A DNA stretch of 64,000 nucleotides from Phenylobacterium sp. (GCF_030693405.1 NZ_JAUYAW010000046.1:1-64000); one strand, 5' to 3'; shown: positions 18,042 to 29,334, counted from the first letter of the stretch. Notes: generated by a model not told the origin, from the letters alone. Numbers and translations: made by a program.

Positions 18042-18519
18042 ACGCCATCTGGCCGATGGCCTTGTCCACCAGAGGATCGGTGGTCGCAGCCGCCAGACGG
18101 CCGGCGAGAACGGTGCGCGCGGCCTCAGCGGCGAGTTCGGCAGCCGCAGCCTTCACGTCCGCCATGGCCTGAGCCTCGGCGGTGGCGATCTTGCGCTCGG
18201 CCATCTCGGTGCGACGGACGATCTGCTCCTCGAGCTTCACGGCCGCGTCCTTGCGCATGCGCTCGGCGTCTTCCTTGGCCTGGGCCAGCATGTCGGCGGC
18301 CAGGGCCTCAGTTTCTTCCCGCTGGGCCTTGATCTGGGTGAGCAGACGCTCGGCCTCGGCGCGCAGGTTCTGAGCCTCATCCAGCTCGGCCTGGATCCGC
18401 TCGGCGCGGGAGTCCAGCGCCTTGGCCATGGCCGCGGGCACCTTCAGATAGATCAGCAGCCCGAAGAAGATGAGGACGGCGACCAGAACCCAGAATTCGG
18501 GGGTCACGAAAAAGGACAT
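18028..18519 (-). CDS. atpF: F0F1 ATP synthase subunit B
   Basis: 163-residue b subunit, the peripheral stalk linking F0 to F1. One N-terminal membrane helix ([23 protein letters not shown], about residues 8-30) is followed by a long charged coiled coil rich in A, E, K and R to the C-terminus (ending IGQMASKLQ), the classical layout. It follows the divergent b' gene after 13 bp and is last in the F0 operon. Alphaproteobacteria carry both b and b' in one complex as a heterodimer. Confidence 0.95.
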   Translation of the reverse strand: MSFFVTPEFWVLVAVLIFFGLLIYLKVPAAMAKALDSRAERIQAELDEAQNLRAEAERLLTQIKAQREETEALAADMLAQAKEDAERMRKDAAVKLEEQIVRRTEMAERKIATAEAQAMADVKAAAAELAAEAARTVLAGRLAAATTDPLVDKAIGQMASKLQ

Positions 18520-18532
18520 CTCGTCTCTCTCC

Positions 18533-19132
18533 TCAGGCCGCGTTGCGCGCGATCGCGGCGTCCACCTCGGCGCGGGTCGGCGCCTGGCCGCTCAGCTTCT
18601 CGACGATGGCTTCAGCGGTCTCGGCGGCCAGGTTGCGCACGTTCGACATGGCCTTTTCACGGCCAGCCTGGATGCCGGCTTCGGCGGCGGCCAGACGCTC
18701 GTGCAGCTTGGCTTCTTCAGCCGCGTTGCGGGTGTCAGCTTCGGCCTTGGCCGCAGCCTTGGCGTCGGCGGCGGTCTTCTGGGCGCGGGCGCGGGCCTGG
18801 GCCAGCTCCGCGGCGGCCTCAGACGACTGGCGCTCGGCCTCGTCGCGGGCGATGCGGGCGTCAGCCAGGTCGCCCTCGATCTTCGCCGCCCGGGCCTCGA
18901 TGGCGCCGCCCACCCGGGGCAGGAACAGCTTGGACAGGATGACGTAGAGAATGGCGAAAACGATGAGCAGCCAGAAGATCTGGCCCGGCCAGTAGCCGAA
19001 CTCGAACTGGGGCAGGCCAGACGAGCCGTGCTCGGCGGCTTCCGTGCTTTCGTGCAGATCGTGGCTCAGCGTGGTCGGCGGCGTCTCGACGATCGCCCCG
19101 CCCGGCTCGAGCTCTGGTGTGGTCTGGGCCAT
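18533..19132 (-). CDS. atpG: F0F1 ATP synthase subunit B'
   Basis: 199-residue b' subunit (AtpF'/AtpG in alphaproteobacterial naming). An N-terminal extension of about 55 residues, acidic and P/T/E-rich, precedes the single membrane helix [20 protein letters not shown], then comes an A/E/K/R-rich coiled coil. Pairs with subunit b in the peripheral stalk. The track start lies 99 bp upstream in shadow sequence; [11 protein letters not shown] gives the normal start. Located between atpE and atpF in the usual order. Confidence 0.93.
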   Translation of the reverse strand: MAQTTPELEPGGAIVETPPTTLSHDLHESTEAAEHGSSGLPQFEFGYWPGQIFWLLIVFAILYVILSKLFLPRVGGAIEARAAKIEGDLADARIARDEAERQSSEAAAELAQARARAQKTAADAKAAAKAEADTRNAAEEAKLHERLAAAEAGIQAGREKAMSNVRNLAAETAEAIVEKLSGQAPTRAEVDAAIARNAA

Positions 19133-19249
19133 CAAGGCGCTCCGTTGAGTCTGCTCAGGTCCATGCGGCGTGTGGGCCCTCCGCAGGGCGGGCCATGCGA
19201 AAGGCGGGCTGTTCTCCAGCCCGCCCCCCAACGCACGGATAGTCTCGCC

Positions 19250-19477
19250 TTAGGCGGCGAACAGGATCAGCAGCGCGACCACGAAGGCGAAGATGCCCAG
19301 CGCTTCGGTCAGGGCCATGCCCAGGAAGAGCATCGGGCGCTCGCCGGCCGAGGCCGACGGGTTGCGCAGGGCGCCGTTGAGGTATTGGCCGAACATGGTG
19401 CCGAGGCCGATACCGGCTCCGATCATGCCCAGCATCGCCAGGCCGGCGCCGATGTACTTAGCTGCAAGGGGATCCAT
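19250..19477 (-). CDS. atpE: F0F1 ATP synthase subunit C
   Basis: 75-residue c subunit that forms the rotating ring of F0. Two hydrophobic helices with the glycine-rich [17 protein letters not shown] in the first, the polar R38-N39-P40 loop and the proton-binding E58 in [10 protein letters not shown] of the second. It is a glutamate, proton-type site without the extra polar residues of Na+ rings. Sits between atpB and b' with 57 bp and 117 bp gaps. Confidence 0.97.
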   Translation of the reverse strand: MDPLAAKYIGAGLAMLGMIGAGIGLGTMFGQYLNGALRNPSASAGERPMLFLGMALTEALGIFAFVVALLILFAA

Positions 19478-19534
19478 CGAAAGTGCTCCGTGTAAGCGAT
19501 GGGGTCGGGAAACGGGGTGAGCAGTCGGTCGTGA

Positions 19535-20287
19535 TCAGTGGCTGTGCAGGTTCACGACGTCGTTCAGATAGACGCAGGCCAGCACGGCGAAGACGAACGC
19601 CTGCAGGAACGCGACCATGAACTCAAGGGCGGTGATGGCGACGGTGCCGGTCAGGGTGACCAGGGCGCCGACGATCCCCAGCGCGCCGAGCGCGCCAAGC
19701 GACACCACGAAGCCGCCGAAGACCTTCAGGACGACGTGGCCGCCGACCATGTTGCCGAACAGTCGAAGGGCAAGCGTCACCGGGCGCACCAGGAAGGAGA
19801 TGACCTCGATCACCACCACCAGGGGCAGGACGAAGAAGGGCACGCCCGAGGGGACGAACAGCTTGAAGAAGCCCAGGCCATTGCGGGCGAAGCCCACGGC
19901 GATGACCACGGCGATCACCAGGAGGCCCAGAGTGGCGGTCACCGCCAGCTGCGAGGTCGAGGTGAAGAAATAGGGGACCATGCCCAGCAGGTTCATGGCC
20001 AGGATGAAGGCGAACAGGGTGAAGACGAAGGGGAAGTACTTCTTGCCTTCGTGGCCGATGATCGAGTCCGTCAGGTTGTGGATCAGCTCATAGAGCATCT
20101 CGCCTACCGACTGCAGGCGGCCCGGCACCACGGCGGCCTTGGCCGAGGCCGCGGCGAAGAACAGGGTCACGCTGGCCGCGGCGATGATCATCCACAGGGC
20201 CGAATTGGTGATCGAGAGATCGAAGCCCGCAACAGCAGGAAGTTCGAGAACCTGTTGGATCTCGAACTGGTGCATCGGATCGGCCAC
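19535..20287 (-). CDS. atpB: F0F1 ATP synthase subunit A
   Basis: 250-residue a subunit, the stator of the proton channel. Seen: N-terminal MADPMHQFEIQQVLELP, FPFVFTLFAFILAMNLLGMVPY, and the essential arginine in VTLALRLFGNMVGGHVVLKV, with the C-terminal AFVFAVLACVYLNDVVNLH helix. Five to six membrane segments; normal length. It starts 3 bp after the atpI stop, so the two are coupled. Confidence 0.97.
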   Translation of the reverse strand: MADPMHQFEIQQVLELPAVAGFDLSITNSALWMIIAAASVTLFFAAASAKAAVVPGRLQSVGEMLYELIHNLTDSIIGHEGKKYFPFVFTLFAFILAMNLLGMVPYFFTSTSQLAVTATLGLLVIAVVIAVGFARNGLGFFKLFVPSGVPFFVLPLVVVIEVISFLVRPVTLALRLFGNMVGGHVVLKVFGGFVVSLGALGALGIVGALVTLTGTVAITALEFMVAFLQAFVFAVLACVYLNDVVNLHSH

Positions 20288-20290
20288 GCC

Positions 20291-20692
20291 TCAGTCCCTC
20301 TTGTTCTGGCCAGGCCCCGCGGGCCAGCCGTCGTCGTCATCTTCGTCATCGTCGAAGGGGACCGAGGAAACCGGTCCGGCCTTCGCCGCCGCCTGCGCGC
20401 TCATGCGTCCCGCAGAACGCGAGATCAAGAACATCGCCAGGGCGGTACCCACTAGCACGCCCAGGAGCAAGCCCCAGGGCGAGGTTCCAGCCCATTGATC
20501 GAAGAGCCAGCCAAGGCCGAGCCCCCCCAGAACGCCCCCGATCAGCTCGGCCACCAGCTTGTAGCCGGAACCGATTGCGCCGGTGTCGAACTTCCCCTTC
20601 CGGTCCCGCGCCGCCCGCTGGACATCGACCGCGTCCAGCTGTGCGTCGAGACGTTTCAGCGCCTCGTGGTGCGGATCGGACGGTTGCGACAT
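20291..20692 (-). CDS. atpI: ATP synthase assembly protein AtpI
   Basis: 133-residue AtpI-type protein with a charged N-terminus, then two membrane helices (KLVAELIGGVLGGLGLGWLFDQW and GLLLGVLVGTALAMFLI), and an unusually acidic C-terminus with a run of D/E (DDDEDDDD). Family members aid c-ring assembly or Mg2+ supply for the ATP synthase. First gene of the F0 operon; a good promoter lies 64 bp upstream. The F1 genes are elsewhere, as is usual in this lineage. Confidence 0.92.
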   Translation of the reverse strand: MSQPSDPHHEALKRLDAQLDAVDVQRAARDRKGKFDTGAIGSGYKLVAELIGGVLGGLGLGWLFDQWAGTSPWGLLLGVLVGTALAMFLISRSAGRMSAQAAAKAGPVSSVPFDDDEDDDDGWPAGPGQNKRD

Positions 20693-20755
20693 GAGCGGAT
20701 GGCGCCTTCCGGGGGCGAGGGCGGCCAGCCGGCGCCCCTGGTTCGATCGCGGCGG

Positions 20756-20784
20756 AACCTAAAGGGGCGAGGGTACAGCGTCAA
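20756..20784 (-). promoter_or_regulatory. Sigma70-type promoter of the F0 operon
   Basis: Read on the minus strand: TTGACG (20784-20779), a 17-nt spacer, TAGGTT (20761-20756). Optimal spacing and a strong -35. It lies 64 bp ahead of the atpI ATG and is the only good promoter in the 168-bp gap between smc and atpI. Confidence 0.75.
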
Positions 20785-20860
20785 GGCGCTGGCGCCTGTG
20801 TCTAATTGTTTGATTTGTCTTGAGTATCGGCTTAGCCGCCCGATTCGGCCGCCGCGGCGC

Positions 20861-23800
20861 CTATTCCGCGGCCAGGGCCTCGGCCTGGCGGAGGTCCACC
20901 GAGACCAGTTGCGACACGCCCCGCTCGGCCATGGTCACCCCAAACAGCCGGTCCATGCGGGCCATGGTCACCGGATTGTGGGTGATGGTGATGAAGCGGG
21001 TCTCGGTGCGGCTGCGCATCTCGTCGAGCATGTTGCAGAAGCGGTCCACATTGGCGTCGTCCAGGGGGGCGTCGACCTCGTCCAGCACGCAGATGGGGGC
21101 GGGATTGGCCAGGAAGACTGCGAAGATCAGGGCCGCGGCCGTCAGCGCCTGCTCGCCGCCGCTCATCAGACTCATGGTCGCCATGCGCTTGCCGGGCGGG
21201 CAGGCGTAGATTTCGAGCCCCGCCTCCAGGGGATCGTCAGACTCCACGAGCCGCAGTTCAGCCTGTCCCCCCTCGAACAGGGTCTGGAAGAGGGTCTTGA
21301 AGTGGCCGTTGATCACTTCGAAGGCCGCCGTCAGCCGCTCGCGGCCCTCGCTGTTGAGCTCGTCGATGCCCTGGCGAAGGCGGGCGATGGCGCCGGTCAG
21401 ATCGGCGCGCTCGGTCTGCATGGTCTCCAGCCGGGCCGCGCTCTCGCGGGCCTCGTCCTCGGCCCGCAGATTGACCGCGCCGATGGACTCCCGCTGCCGC
21501 TCAAGGGCGGCCAGATGGGCCTCCATGCCGCCGGCGTCGGCGGGGATGGCCACGGCCTCGTCGGTCAGCTGGCGGGCGAGATCCTCCGGCTCGACCCGCG
21601 CGGCCTCGCGAATCTGCTCGGCCAGTTCGGCCAGGCGTTCCACCGCCGCCTCCAGCCGGGCGTCCAGGGCGACCCGGCCTTCACGGGCCTGGGCGGCGGC
21701 GGCGTCTGCGGCCCGCAGGCCCCGCTCGGCCTCGCCGCGGGCGGTCTCGCCGGCCTGCAGAGCGTCATGGGTCTGGGCCCGACGGGTCTCGGCGGCGGCG
21801 AAGGCGTCAAGCAGGCTGATGCGCCGGCCCTCGAGCTGCTGCGGCGCTTCCCGGGCGAGATCGAGGGCGCGGAGCGCCCGGGCCCGGTCGGCCTCCAGGA
21901 CCTCCAGGCGGCGGGCGGCCGAATCGGCCCGGCGGGACCAGTCGTCGCGCTCACGGGTGAGGGTCGCCAGGCGCCGCGCCCGGCCATCGCGTTCGCGGGT
22001 CTCCACCTCCAGCGCCGAGCGCGCGGCAGCCGCGGCCTCCCGGGCCGGTCCCGCGGCGATGCGGGCGGCCGCCAAGTCGGCGCCGAGGTCGGCGGTCTCA
22101 CCTACGGCGCCCACCTCGGACAGGACGGCGGCGTGACCAGCCTCGGCCTCGGCCAGTTCGACGGCGAACCGGGCGATCATGTCGTCGAGGGACTGGGCCT
22201 GGGCTTCCCGGCGGGCGTCCTCCCGCTCCAGCTTCTCGAGGGCAGCGCGCGCCTGGCCCAGGCGCTGCTCGCAGGCCGGCGGCTCGCGACGGGCGGCCTT
22301 CTGGTCGGCTTCGGCCTGGGCCAGGACCTGTCTAGCGGCGGCCAGGGCCCCGCGGGCCTGCTGGGCGGCGGGCGCGAGGGCCTCGATCTCGGCTTCCACC
22401 TCGGCCAGGCGGGACTTCTGCTCCAGGCGGACGGCGGCCGGCTTCTTGGCCTCGGCCTTGGCGGTGAAACCGTCCCAGCGCCAAAGGTCGCCTTCGCGGG
22501 AGACCAGACGGCAGCCTGGGGGAATGCTCTTGGCCAGGGTCTCGCCCTGGGACCTGTCGACCAGGGCCACATAGGCCAGACGGGCGGCGAGCTGTGGCGG
22601 GGCCTGCACAAGGTCGCTGAGCGGCGATGCGCCCGGGGGCCAGGTGGGCGGTGGGGCCTGCGCGCCTGCCCAGTGGGCCGGCGCCTTGGGATCGAGCGAG
22701 GCCTCCAGGTCATCGCCCAGGGCGGCGGCCAGGGCCATCTCCAGGCCCCGCTCAGGCGCCATGGCGTCCAGCGCCGGGGCGAAGCCGCCGCGCAGCTGCG
22801 GGGCGACGATCTGGGCCAGGGCCCGGGCCTCGGCGGTCAGGCGGGAAATCTGCTCGTCCTGGCGCCTCGCGGTCTCGCGGGCCTCGGCTTCCCGCGCCTG
22901 GGCCTGGCCTTGCGCCTCCTCGGCGGCGGTCTGGGCCTGGCGGGCGGCGGTGAGGGCGGCCAGGGCATCATCGAAGGCTGTCCGGGCCACAGCGATCTGT
23001 GGGTTCTCCAGCGGTCCCAGGGCCGTGCGCTCGGCGCGGGTCTGCTCCAGGGTGCGCCTCGCGCGGGCCACGCGGCCCTCGGCCTCGCTGATCCGCGCGC
23101 TGGCGGCCCGGCGGCGGGCCTCCTCGGCGGCGGCCGCAGCGGCCAGGCGCTCGACCTGCGCGTCGGCTTCGGCCCGGGCGGCCTCGGCGGCGGCCAGGGC
23201 GGCCTCGAGCTCAGGGATGCGTTCCGGGGCGCCGGACACGGCGCCCTCAAGGGCCGCGACCTCTTCGACCAGGCGGGAGAGGGCGGCCTGGGAGTCCTCG
23301 GCCATCTGGCTCTCGCGGCCCCGGTCGGCGTCGATGCGGGCGATCTCGGCCTCGCCCCTGGCGACCTCAGCGGCGAGCGCTTCGGCCTCGCGCTCGATGC
23401 GGTCCTTGTCGATGGCCAGCTTGCCAAGCACGGCGGCGGCCACGGCCTCGGCTTCCCTTAAGGGGGCGAGGGCGGCGTCAGCCTGCGCCGCGGCGGTGGC
23501 GGCGACAGCGGCCGTGCGGGTGGCGGTCTCGACGTGGCGGGCGGCCTCGCCGGCTTCGATCTTCAGTTGCTGAGCCGCCTGGGCGGCCTGGCTCCAGCGG
23601 GCGTAGAGGACAGCCCCTTGCAGGGTGCGGATCTCCGCCGACAGCCGGCGGTAGCGCTCGGCCTGTCGGGCCTCCCGACGCAGGCGGGCGAGTCCCCCCT
23701 CTAGCTCCTGGGCGACATCGTCGAGGCGGGCGAGATTGGCCTCGGCCGCCCTTAGCCGCAGTTCGGCCTCATGGCGGCGGGAGTGCAGGCCAGAGACGCC

Positions 23801-24304
23801 GGCCGCCTCTTCCAGGATCAGTCGGCGGTTCTGCGGCCTGGCGGCGATGAGTTCGGAAATCTGCCCCTGGCGGACCAGGGCCGGGGAGTTGGAGCCGGTC
23901 GAGGCGTCGGCGAACAACAGCTGGACGTCCCTGGCCCGGACCTCCTTGCCGTTGATCCTGTAGGTGGAGCCCGAACCCCGGTCGATCCGCCGCACCACCT
24001 CCAGCACCGGGTGGTCGTTATAGGCCGCCGGGGCGCGACGGTCGGCGTTGTCGATGGTCAGGGTGACATCGGCATGATTGCGGGACGGACGCTTGCCCGA
24101 TCCCGCAAAGATCACGTCATCCATGCCGCCGGCCCGCATGGCCTTGGCGGAATTGGCGCCCATGACCCAGCGCAGGGCTTCCAGCAGATTCGACTTGCCG
24201 CAGCCGTTCGGCCCGACAATCCCCGTCAGCCCCGGCTCGATCCGGAACTCCGTCGAATCGACGAAGGACTTGAAGCCGGTGAGCCGAAGCCGCTGGAAGC
24301 GCAC
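20861..24304 (-). CDS. smc: Chromosome segregation protein SMC
   Basis: 1147-residue SMC ATPase that extrudes and organises chromosomal DNA with ScpA/ScpB. Head parts: [12 protein letters not shown], Walker [10 protein letters not shown] at 31-39, C-terminal signature [19 protein letters not shown] and Walker [18 protein letters not shown]. Two long coiled coils of A/E/R-rich sequence flank a hinge around residues 500-620 ([28 protein letters not shown]). Length is typical. The scpA/scpB genes are not in this window. The coiled coils produce very long antisense ORFs (up to 988 aa), which are shadows. Confidence 0.97.
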   Translation of the reverse strand: MRFQRLRLTGFKSFVDSTEFRIEPGLTGIVGPNGCGKSNLLEALRWVMGANSAKAMRAGGMDDVIFAGSGKRPSRNHADVTLTIDNADRRAPAAYNDHPVLEVVRRIDRGSGSTYRINGKEVRARDVQLLFADASTGSNSPALVRQGQISELIAARPQNRRLILEEAAGVSGLHSRRHEAELRLRAAEANLARLDDVAQELEGGLARLRREARQAERYRRLSAEIRTLQGAVLYARWSQAAQAAQQLKIEAGEAARHVETATRTAAVAATAAAQADAALAPLREAEAVAAAVLGKLAIDKDRIEREAEALAAEVARGEAEIARIDADRGRESQMAEDSQAALSRLVEEVAALEGAVSGAPERIPELEAALAAAEAARAEADAQVERLAAAAAAEEARRRAASARISEAEGRVARARRTLEQTRAERTALGPLENPQIAVARTAFDDALAALTAARQAQTAAEEAQGQAQAREAEARETARRQDEQISRLTAEARALAQIVAPQLRGGFAPALDAMAPERGLEMALAAALGDDLEASLDPKAPAHWAGAQAPPPTWPPGASPLSDLVQAPPQLAARLAYVALVDRSQGETLAKSIPPGCRLVSREGDLWRWDGFTAKAEAKKPAAVRLEQKSRLAEVEAEIEALAPAAQQARGALAAARQVLAQAEADQKAARREPPACEQRLGQARAALEKLEREDARREAQAQSLDDMIARFAVELAEAEAGHAAVLSEVGAVGETADLGADLAAARIAAGPAREAAAAARSALEVETRERDGRARRLATLTRERDDWSRRADSAARRLEVLEADRARALRALDLAREAPQQLEGRRISLLDAFAAAETRRAQTHDALQAGETARGEAERGLRAADAAAAQAREGRVALDARLEAAVERLAELAEQIREAARVEPEDLARQLTDEAVAIPADAGGMEAHLAALERQRESIGAVNLRAEDEARESAARLETMQTERADLTGAIARLRQGIDELNSEGRERLTAAFEVINGHFKTLFQTLFEGGQAELRLVESDDPLEAGLEIYACPPGKRMATMSLMSGGEQALTAAALIFAVFLANPAPICVLDEVDAPLDDANVDRFCNMLDEMRSRTETRFITITHNPVTMARMDRLFGVTMAERGVSQLVSVDLRQAEALAAE

Positions 24305-24327
24305 GGGCGCCTAGGTCCCCCTCAGCC

Positions 24328-24939
24328 CTACTTCTGGGCCGCAGCGATGGCGGCGTCGATCTCGGCCATGCTCATGGCGCCTTCCTTGGCCAGCTTGCCA
24401 TTGATCATGAAGGTGGGGGTCGAGGTGATGCGCGCGTCGCGCTGGGTCTTCTCGATGCGGGCGTTGAGGGCGCGAAGGCCTTCTTCGCTGGAGATACAGG
24501 TCTGGAACTGGTCTTCGGTCATGCCAGCCGAGCGGGCCACGCGCAGCAGGGTGCCGCGGACGTCGCCGGAGGTGAACATCTCCTGCTGGCTATGGAAGAT
24601 GGCGTCGACCACGTTGAAGTACTTGTCCTCGCCGGCGCAGCGGGCGAGCAGGAAGCCGGCGGCGGCCACCTCGGCCGGCGGGGTCAGGAATTCCTTGAAG
24701 GTGTAGTGCACCTTGCCGGTGTCGATGTACTTGGCCTTCAGCTCCGGGAAGACCTCGTTGTTGAAGGTCGCGCAGTGGACGCAGCTCAGCGAGGCGTACT
24801 CGACCATCTTCACCGGCGCATTGGGATCGCCCAGGCTCATATCGCCGTCGGCGGCGGCCGAGGACTGGCCCGAGCAGGCGCCCAGGAAGAGGGTCGCGGC
24901 GGCGACGGCCATCATGAGGCGGCGGCTGAGGTTCGGCAT
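24328..24939 (-). CDS. DsbA-type thioredoxin-fold lipoprotein
   Basis: 203-residue exported thiol-disulfide protein. The signal peptide ends in a lipobox (LFLGACSG), so it is probably membrane-anchored. The mature domain has the redox motif C-V-H-C in YASLSCVHCATFNNEVFPEL, the DsbA helical insertion and the cis-proline loop TSTPTFMINGK. This matches the DsbA_4/thioredoxin_4 family common in Caulobacterales. The ATG at 24939 starts the signal peptide; the longer track frame is unsupported. It lies between dciA and smc on the same strand, 23 bp from the smc start. Confidence 0.9.
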   Translation of the reverse strand: MPNLSRRLMMAVAAATLFLGACSGQSSAAADGDMSLGDPNAPVKMVEYASLSCVHCATFNNEVFPELKAKYIDTGKVHYTFKEFLTPPAEVAAAGFLLARCAGEDKYFNVVDAIFHSQQEMFTSGDVRGTLLRVARSAGMTEDQFQTCISSEEGLRALNARIEKTQRDARITSTPTFMINGKLAKEGAMSMAEIDAAIAAAQK

Positions 24940-25049
24940 GGTGGTCGGCCCTTTGTGCAGGAAGGTCGAGATTGTGAAGTAAAGCGCGATTCCCAAGGCT
25001 TGGCCCATGGCGCCCTTTTGACGTCAAGAACGGCCCCGGACCGACAATG

Positions 25050-25601
25050 TCAACGGCGGCTGGCGTTGCGCATAACGCCGCGCCCCAGGGCCAGCAGGGC
25101 GCTCTTCAAGGGCCCGTCGGGCGCCAGGGCCAGACCCTGGCTGAGTTCGGCTTCCTGGGCGGCGTCGAGGGGGGCCTCCCGCTTGCGGGGCGGCTGTGTG
25201 GCGCTGGCCGGGGCGGGTCGCAGCGGTCCCTGGACGATCCGCAGGCGTTCCACCGCGCCCGAGCCGAGAAACAGGTTCACCCGGGCCAGGATTTCCGGCG
25301 CCTGATGCTGAATCAGGGCCGCGGCGGGGCCGGCCACCCGGATCTCGAGGGCCGCGCCGGCGCCATTGCGGCCCTTGACCAGCTTCACCGGCTCAGTGCG
25401 CCGAGCGATCTGTTCGCCGACAATCTCCCGCCAGCGGGCCTGCAGGGCGCCAGGACCCTGGCCGAAACGGGCGTCGAGCTCACGGATCAGCTTGGACAAT
25501 CCCCGTCCAGCCGGCGGCGGCGGCCGTGGCGCAGGCCGCGTGCGACGGCTGGCCAGAATGCGGCGGGTCTCTTCCAGATCGGGCAGGGGGCGGGTCGGCA
25601 T
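25050..25601 (-). CDS. DUF721/DciA-like protein
   Basis: 183-residue protein of the DUF721 family, which includes DciA, the ancestral replicative-helicase loader/operator of many bacteria. Recognisable: LSKLIRELDARFGQGPGALQARWREIVGEQIARRTEPVKL in pieces, followed by the beta strand region L-E-I-R-V-A-G-P-A-A-A-L-I-Q-H. The C-terminal half is P/A/R-rich and probably disordered. In alphaproteobacteria DUF721 genes often adjoin a DsbA-like gene and smc, as here. The start at MPTRPLPDLEET is chosen over the track start, 156 bp upstream, which would overlap mutY. Helicase role is inference. Confidence 0.82.
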   Translation of the reverse strand: MPTRPLPDLEETRRILASRRTRPAPRPPPPAGRGLSKLIRELDARFGQGPGALQARWREIVGEQIARRTEPVKLVKGRNGAGAALEIRVAGPAAALIQHQAPEILARVNLFLGSGAVERLRIVQGPLRPAPASATQPPRKREAPLDAAQEAELSQGLALAPDGPLKSALLALGRGVMRNASRR

Positions 25602-25683
25602 GTCGAGGCCAAGGATACACCCGGACGCGCCTGTCGCGGAGTCCCCCTGCCCAAGGGGCGCAAGAGGCCCTAAGTCTGGCGCC

Positions 25684-26730
25684 GTGACCCCTGAACAGAT
25701 CCGCCACAGCCTGTTGTCCTGGTACGACGCCCACGCCCGGGACCTGCCCTGGCGCACGGGCCCGGCGGCCGGGCAGGGCGGCGTTCGCTCCGATCCCTAC
25801 CGGGTCTGGCTCTCAGAGGTGATGCTGCAGCAGACCACCGTGCCGCACGCCGCGCCCTATTTCCTGAAGTTCACCGCCCGCTGGCCCACCGTGTCGGACC
25901 TCGCCGCCGCGCCGGACGACGAGGTGATGGCCGCCTGGGCGGGGCTTGGCTACTACGCCCGGGCCCGCAACCTGCTGGCCTGCGCCCGGGCGGTGGCGAA
26001 CGAGCATGGCGGCGTCTTCCCCGACACCGAGGCGGCCTTGCGCGCCCTGCCGGGGCTTGGCCCCTATACGGCGGCGGCCGTGGCGGCGATCGCCTTCGAT
26101 GAAGCGACCAATGTGGTCGACGGCAATGTGGAGCGGGTGATGGCCCGGCTGTTCGCCGTCGAGACGCCCCTGCCGGCCGCCAAGCCGGAACTGAAGGCCT
26201 TGGCCGCCGCTCTGGTCCGCGATGAGCGGCCCGGCGACTGGGCCCAGGCGCTGATGGACCTGGGGGCCACGGTCTGCCGGCCCAGGTCGCCGCTCTGCGA
26301 CCGCTGTCCCTTGACGGGAGCCTGTGCGGGCCTCGCCACCGGCGCGCCGGAGACCTATCCGCGCAAGAGCGCCAAGGCGGTCCGGCCCCGTCGCCACGGG
26401 GTGGCCTATATCCTGACCCGTGGCGAGGCGGTCGCCCTGGTCCGCCGGCCGCCCAAGGGCCTGCTCGGCGGGATGCTCGGCCTGCCTACCAGCGACTGGC
26501 GTGCGGCGCCCTGGTCTGACGAGGAGGCGCGAGCCGATGCGCCTGTCCAGGCCCGCTGGCGGAGCGCCGGCGAGGTGGAGCACGTCTTCACCCACTTCTC
26601 CCTAACCCTGCGGCTGCTACGGGCCGAAGGCGAGGCCGAGGGTGTGATCTGGACGGCGAGGCGGGACATCGAAGCCCTGCCCAGCGTCTTTCTGAAGGCC
26701 GTCCGGGCGGGGCTGTCGAACCTGCTGTAG
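25684..26730 (+). CDS. mutY: Adenine DNA glycosylase
   Basis: 348-residue A/G-specific glycosylase removing adenine opposite 8-oxoguanine. Catalytic residues are seen: E45 in WLSEVMLQQTTV and D146 in NVVDGNVERVMARL; the helix-hairpin-helix is LPGLGPYTAAAVA. A [4Fe-4S] cluster is ligated by C198-x6-C205-x2-C208-x5-C214. The C-terminal Nudix-like domain (RHGVAYILTRGEAVALVRRPP, ending LLRAEGE...) reads the oxoG strand. The GTG start at 25684 is divergent from dciA with an 82-bp gap. Normal family length. Confidence 0.96.
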   Translation: MTPEQIRHSLLSWYDAHARDLPWRTGPAAGQGGVRSDPYRVWLSEVMLQQTTVPHAAPYFLKFTARWPTVSDLAAAPDDEVMAAWAGLGYYARARNLLACARAVANEHGGVFPDTEAALRALPGLGPYTAAAVAAIAFDEATNVVDGNVERVMARLFAVETPLPAAKPELKALAAALVRDERPGDWAQALMDLGATVCRPRSPLCDRCPLTGACAGLATGAPETYPRKSAKAVRPRRHGVAYILTRGEAVALVRRPPKGLLGGMLGLPTSDWRAAPWSDEEARADAPVQARWRSAGEVEHVFTHFSLTLRLLRAEGEAEGVIWTARRDIEALPSVFLKAVRAGLSNLL

Positions 26731-26756
26731 GCGGTGGTCATATCCCGTCTGTATTG

Positions 26757-26845
26757 CCGTCATGGTCGGGCTTGGCCCGACCATCGATGCACGCCGGGCC
26801 CGCCAGGGTGTTCATGGACCCTCCGGTCAAGCCGGAGGGTGACGG
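26757..26845 (+). repeat. Bipartite palindromic dispersed repeat, copy 1
   Basis: Two palindromes joined by a spacer: ATGGTCGGGCTTGGCCCGACCAT, then a linker ending GTTCATGGACC, then CCTCCGGTCAAGCCGGAGGG, bounded by GTCAT and GTGACGG. It sits between convergent mutY and ccrM, so it may also serve as a bidirectional terminator. Same orientation as copy 2, opposite to copy 3. Confidence 0.85.
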
Positions 26846-26865
26846 ACGAGAGGAGGGTTTGTCTC

Positions 26866-27969
<1,104 letters not shown>

Positions 27970-27979
27970 TCACAGAAGG

Positions 27980-28037
27980 GAATCCTCCCCTATCGTGGTG
28001 AAGGGGCCGTTTCGAAACGTGGTGAACGAGGGGTTAA
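27980..28037 (-). promoter_or_regulatory. Candidate regulatory region of ccrM
   Basis: In the 79-bp gap before ccrM there is one GANTC site (GAATC, 27980-27984), a direct repeat CGTGGTGAA at 27994-28002 and 28018-28026 (plus-strand reading), a 12-bp palindrome CGTTTCGAAACG (28008-28019) between them, and TTAA at 28034-28037, which could be a CtrA half-site. CcrM genes in Caulobacter are known to be CtrA-activated and methylation-sensitive; a full TTAA-N7-TTAA site is not present here. Confidence 0.45.
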
Positions 28038-28687
28038 GCCTCGAATTCGGCGGTAATGCGCTCCCCGCGCAGAACCTTCTGCACCGGCGCCCAGGTGGTG
28101 CGGTGGATTTCGCAGGGGCCGAGACGTTCAAGGGCGCTGATATGGACGGGTGCGCCATAGCCCTTGTGGCCGGCGAAACCGTAGCCGGGATAGCGCTCGT
28201 CCATCTCGATCATCAGCCGGTCCCGCGCGACCTTGGCCAGGATCGAGGCCGCGGCGATGGAGAGCGACTTGCCGTCGCCGCCCACCACCGTCTTCACCGG
28301 GCAGGGCAGCTTGAAGGGGTAGTTGCCATCCACCAGGGCGAAGACCGGAGTCACTTCAAGCGCCTCGATGGCCCGGCACATGGCCAGGCCCGCAGCATGC
28401 AGGATGTTGAGCTCGCCGATCTCTTCCACCGAGGCGAAGCCGACGCCCCAGGCGATGGCGCTGGCCTTGATCTCGATCTCCAGGCCTTCGCGGGCCTTGG
28501 CGGTCAGCTTCTTGGAATCGTTGAGGCCGGCGGGAAGGCGCGCCGGATCGAGGATCACCGCGCCGGCGCTGACCGGCCCTGCCCACGGGCCGCGGCCGGC
28601 CTCGTCCACGCCGCAGACGGGGGAGGGGCAGGCGGTTTCCAGCAGCAGGTCCGGGACGACGAGCAGGGGGGCGGGCTTGCGGGCCAT
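28034..28687 (-). CDS. rnhB: Ribonuclease HII
   Basis: 217-residue RNase HII that removes ribonucleotides from DNA. The active-site block [16 protein letters not shown] carries D28 and E29; later motifs [12 protein letters not shown], the DGNYPFKLP strand and the terminal [24 protein letters not shown] are typical. The track ORF starts 189 bp upstream within tag; the ATG at 28687 shares one base with the tag stop (TGATG), giving the right length and translational coupling. Its end lies 79 bp before ccrM, on the same strand. Confidence 0.95.
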   Translation of the reverse strand: MARKPAPLLVVPDLLLETACPSPVCGVDEAGRGPWAGPVSAGAVILDPARLPAGLNDSKKLTAKAREGLEIEIKASAIAWGVGFASVEEIGELNILHAAGLAMCRAIEALEVTPVFALVDGNYPFKLPCPVKTVVGGDGKSLSIAAASILAKVARDRLMIEMDERYPGYGFAGHKGYGAPVHISALERLGPCEIHRTTWAPVQKVLRGERITAEFEA

Positions 28688-29277
28688 CAGGCGCTCATAG
28701 CGGCGACTTCGTCGTGACGGAAGCAGCAGGTGAGGTGGTCGTTGACCATGCCCACGGCCTGCATGAAGGCGTAGACGATCACCGGGCCGACGAACTTGTA
28801 GCCCTGGGCCTTGAGCGCCTTGGACACCTCGACCGCCAGCGGCGTCTGGGCTGGCACCTGGCCTATCTCGTTCCACTGGTTCTGAATCGGCTTGCCGTCG
28901 GTGAAGGCCCAGAGGAAGGACGACAGGTCCTGACCGCGTTCACGCATGTCCAGATAGATCCGCGCGCTGGCGATGGCCGCATCGATCTTGGCGTTGGAGC
29001 GCACGATGCCGGCGTCCTCCATCAGGCGGGCGCGGTCGGCCTCGCCGAAGCGGGCGACGATCTCGGGATCGAAGCCCGCAAAGGCCTCTCGGAAGGCCTC
29101 GCGCTTGCGCAGGATGGTGATCCAGGAAAGCCCGGCCTGGAAGCCGTCGAGCACCAGCTTCTCCCAGAGCGCCCGAGGATCGTACTCCGGCACGCCCCAG
29201 TCGGTGTCATGATAGGCCTCGTACAGCGGGTCGCCCGCCATGCCGCGCCAGCCGCATCGAATCAGGTCGCTGCTCAT
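28687..29277 (-). CDS. tag: DNA-3-methyladenine glycosylase I
   Basis: 196-residue Tag glycosylase, base-excision repair of 3-methyladenine. The zinc-binding residues fit the E. coli pattern: C8 in RCGWRG, H23 in YHDTDWG, and a His/Cys pair in the C-terminal [10 protein letters not shown]. The central [21 protein letters not shown] block is diagnostic. [10 protein letters not shown] is the proper start; the longer track frame runs through the repeat element. Coupled with rnhB downstream, giving a small DNA-maintenance unit. Confidence 0.95.
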   Translation of the reverse strand: MSSDLIRCGWRGMAGDPLYEAYHDTDWGVPEYDPRALWEKLVLDGFQAGLSWITILRKREAFREAFAGFDPEIVARFGEADRARLMEDAGIVRSNAKIDAAIASARIYLDMRERGQDLSSFLWAFTDGKPIQNQWNEIGQVPAQTPLAVEVSKALKAQGYKFVGPVIVYAFMQAVGMVNDHLTCCFRHDEVAAMSA

Positions 29278-29334
29278 GGGCGAAGTCTCGCCGGGGCCTT
29301 GTTGGCTCGCAAGGGTGAGCAGGTTTCCCTCACG

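Noticed and set aside
20495-23461. Plus-strand ORF of 988 aa opposite smc
   Set aside because: Antisense shadow of the GC-rich coiled coil; G/L/A/R-rich without any domain, and smc is unambiguous.
28030-28045. Full CtrA site (TTAA-N7-TTAA) before ccrM
   Set aside because: Only one TTAA is present; the second half-site does not match.
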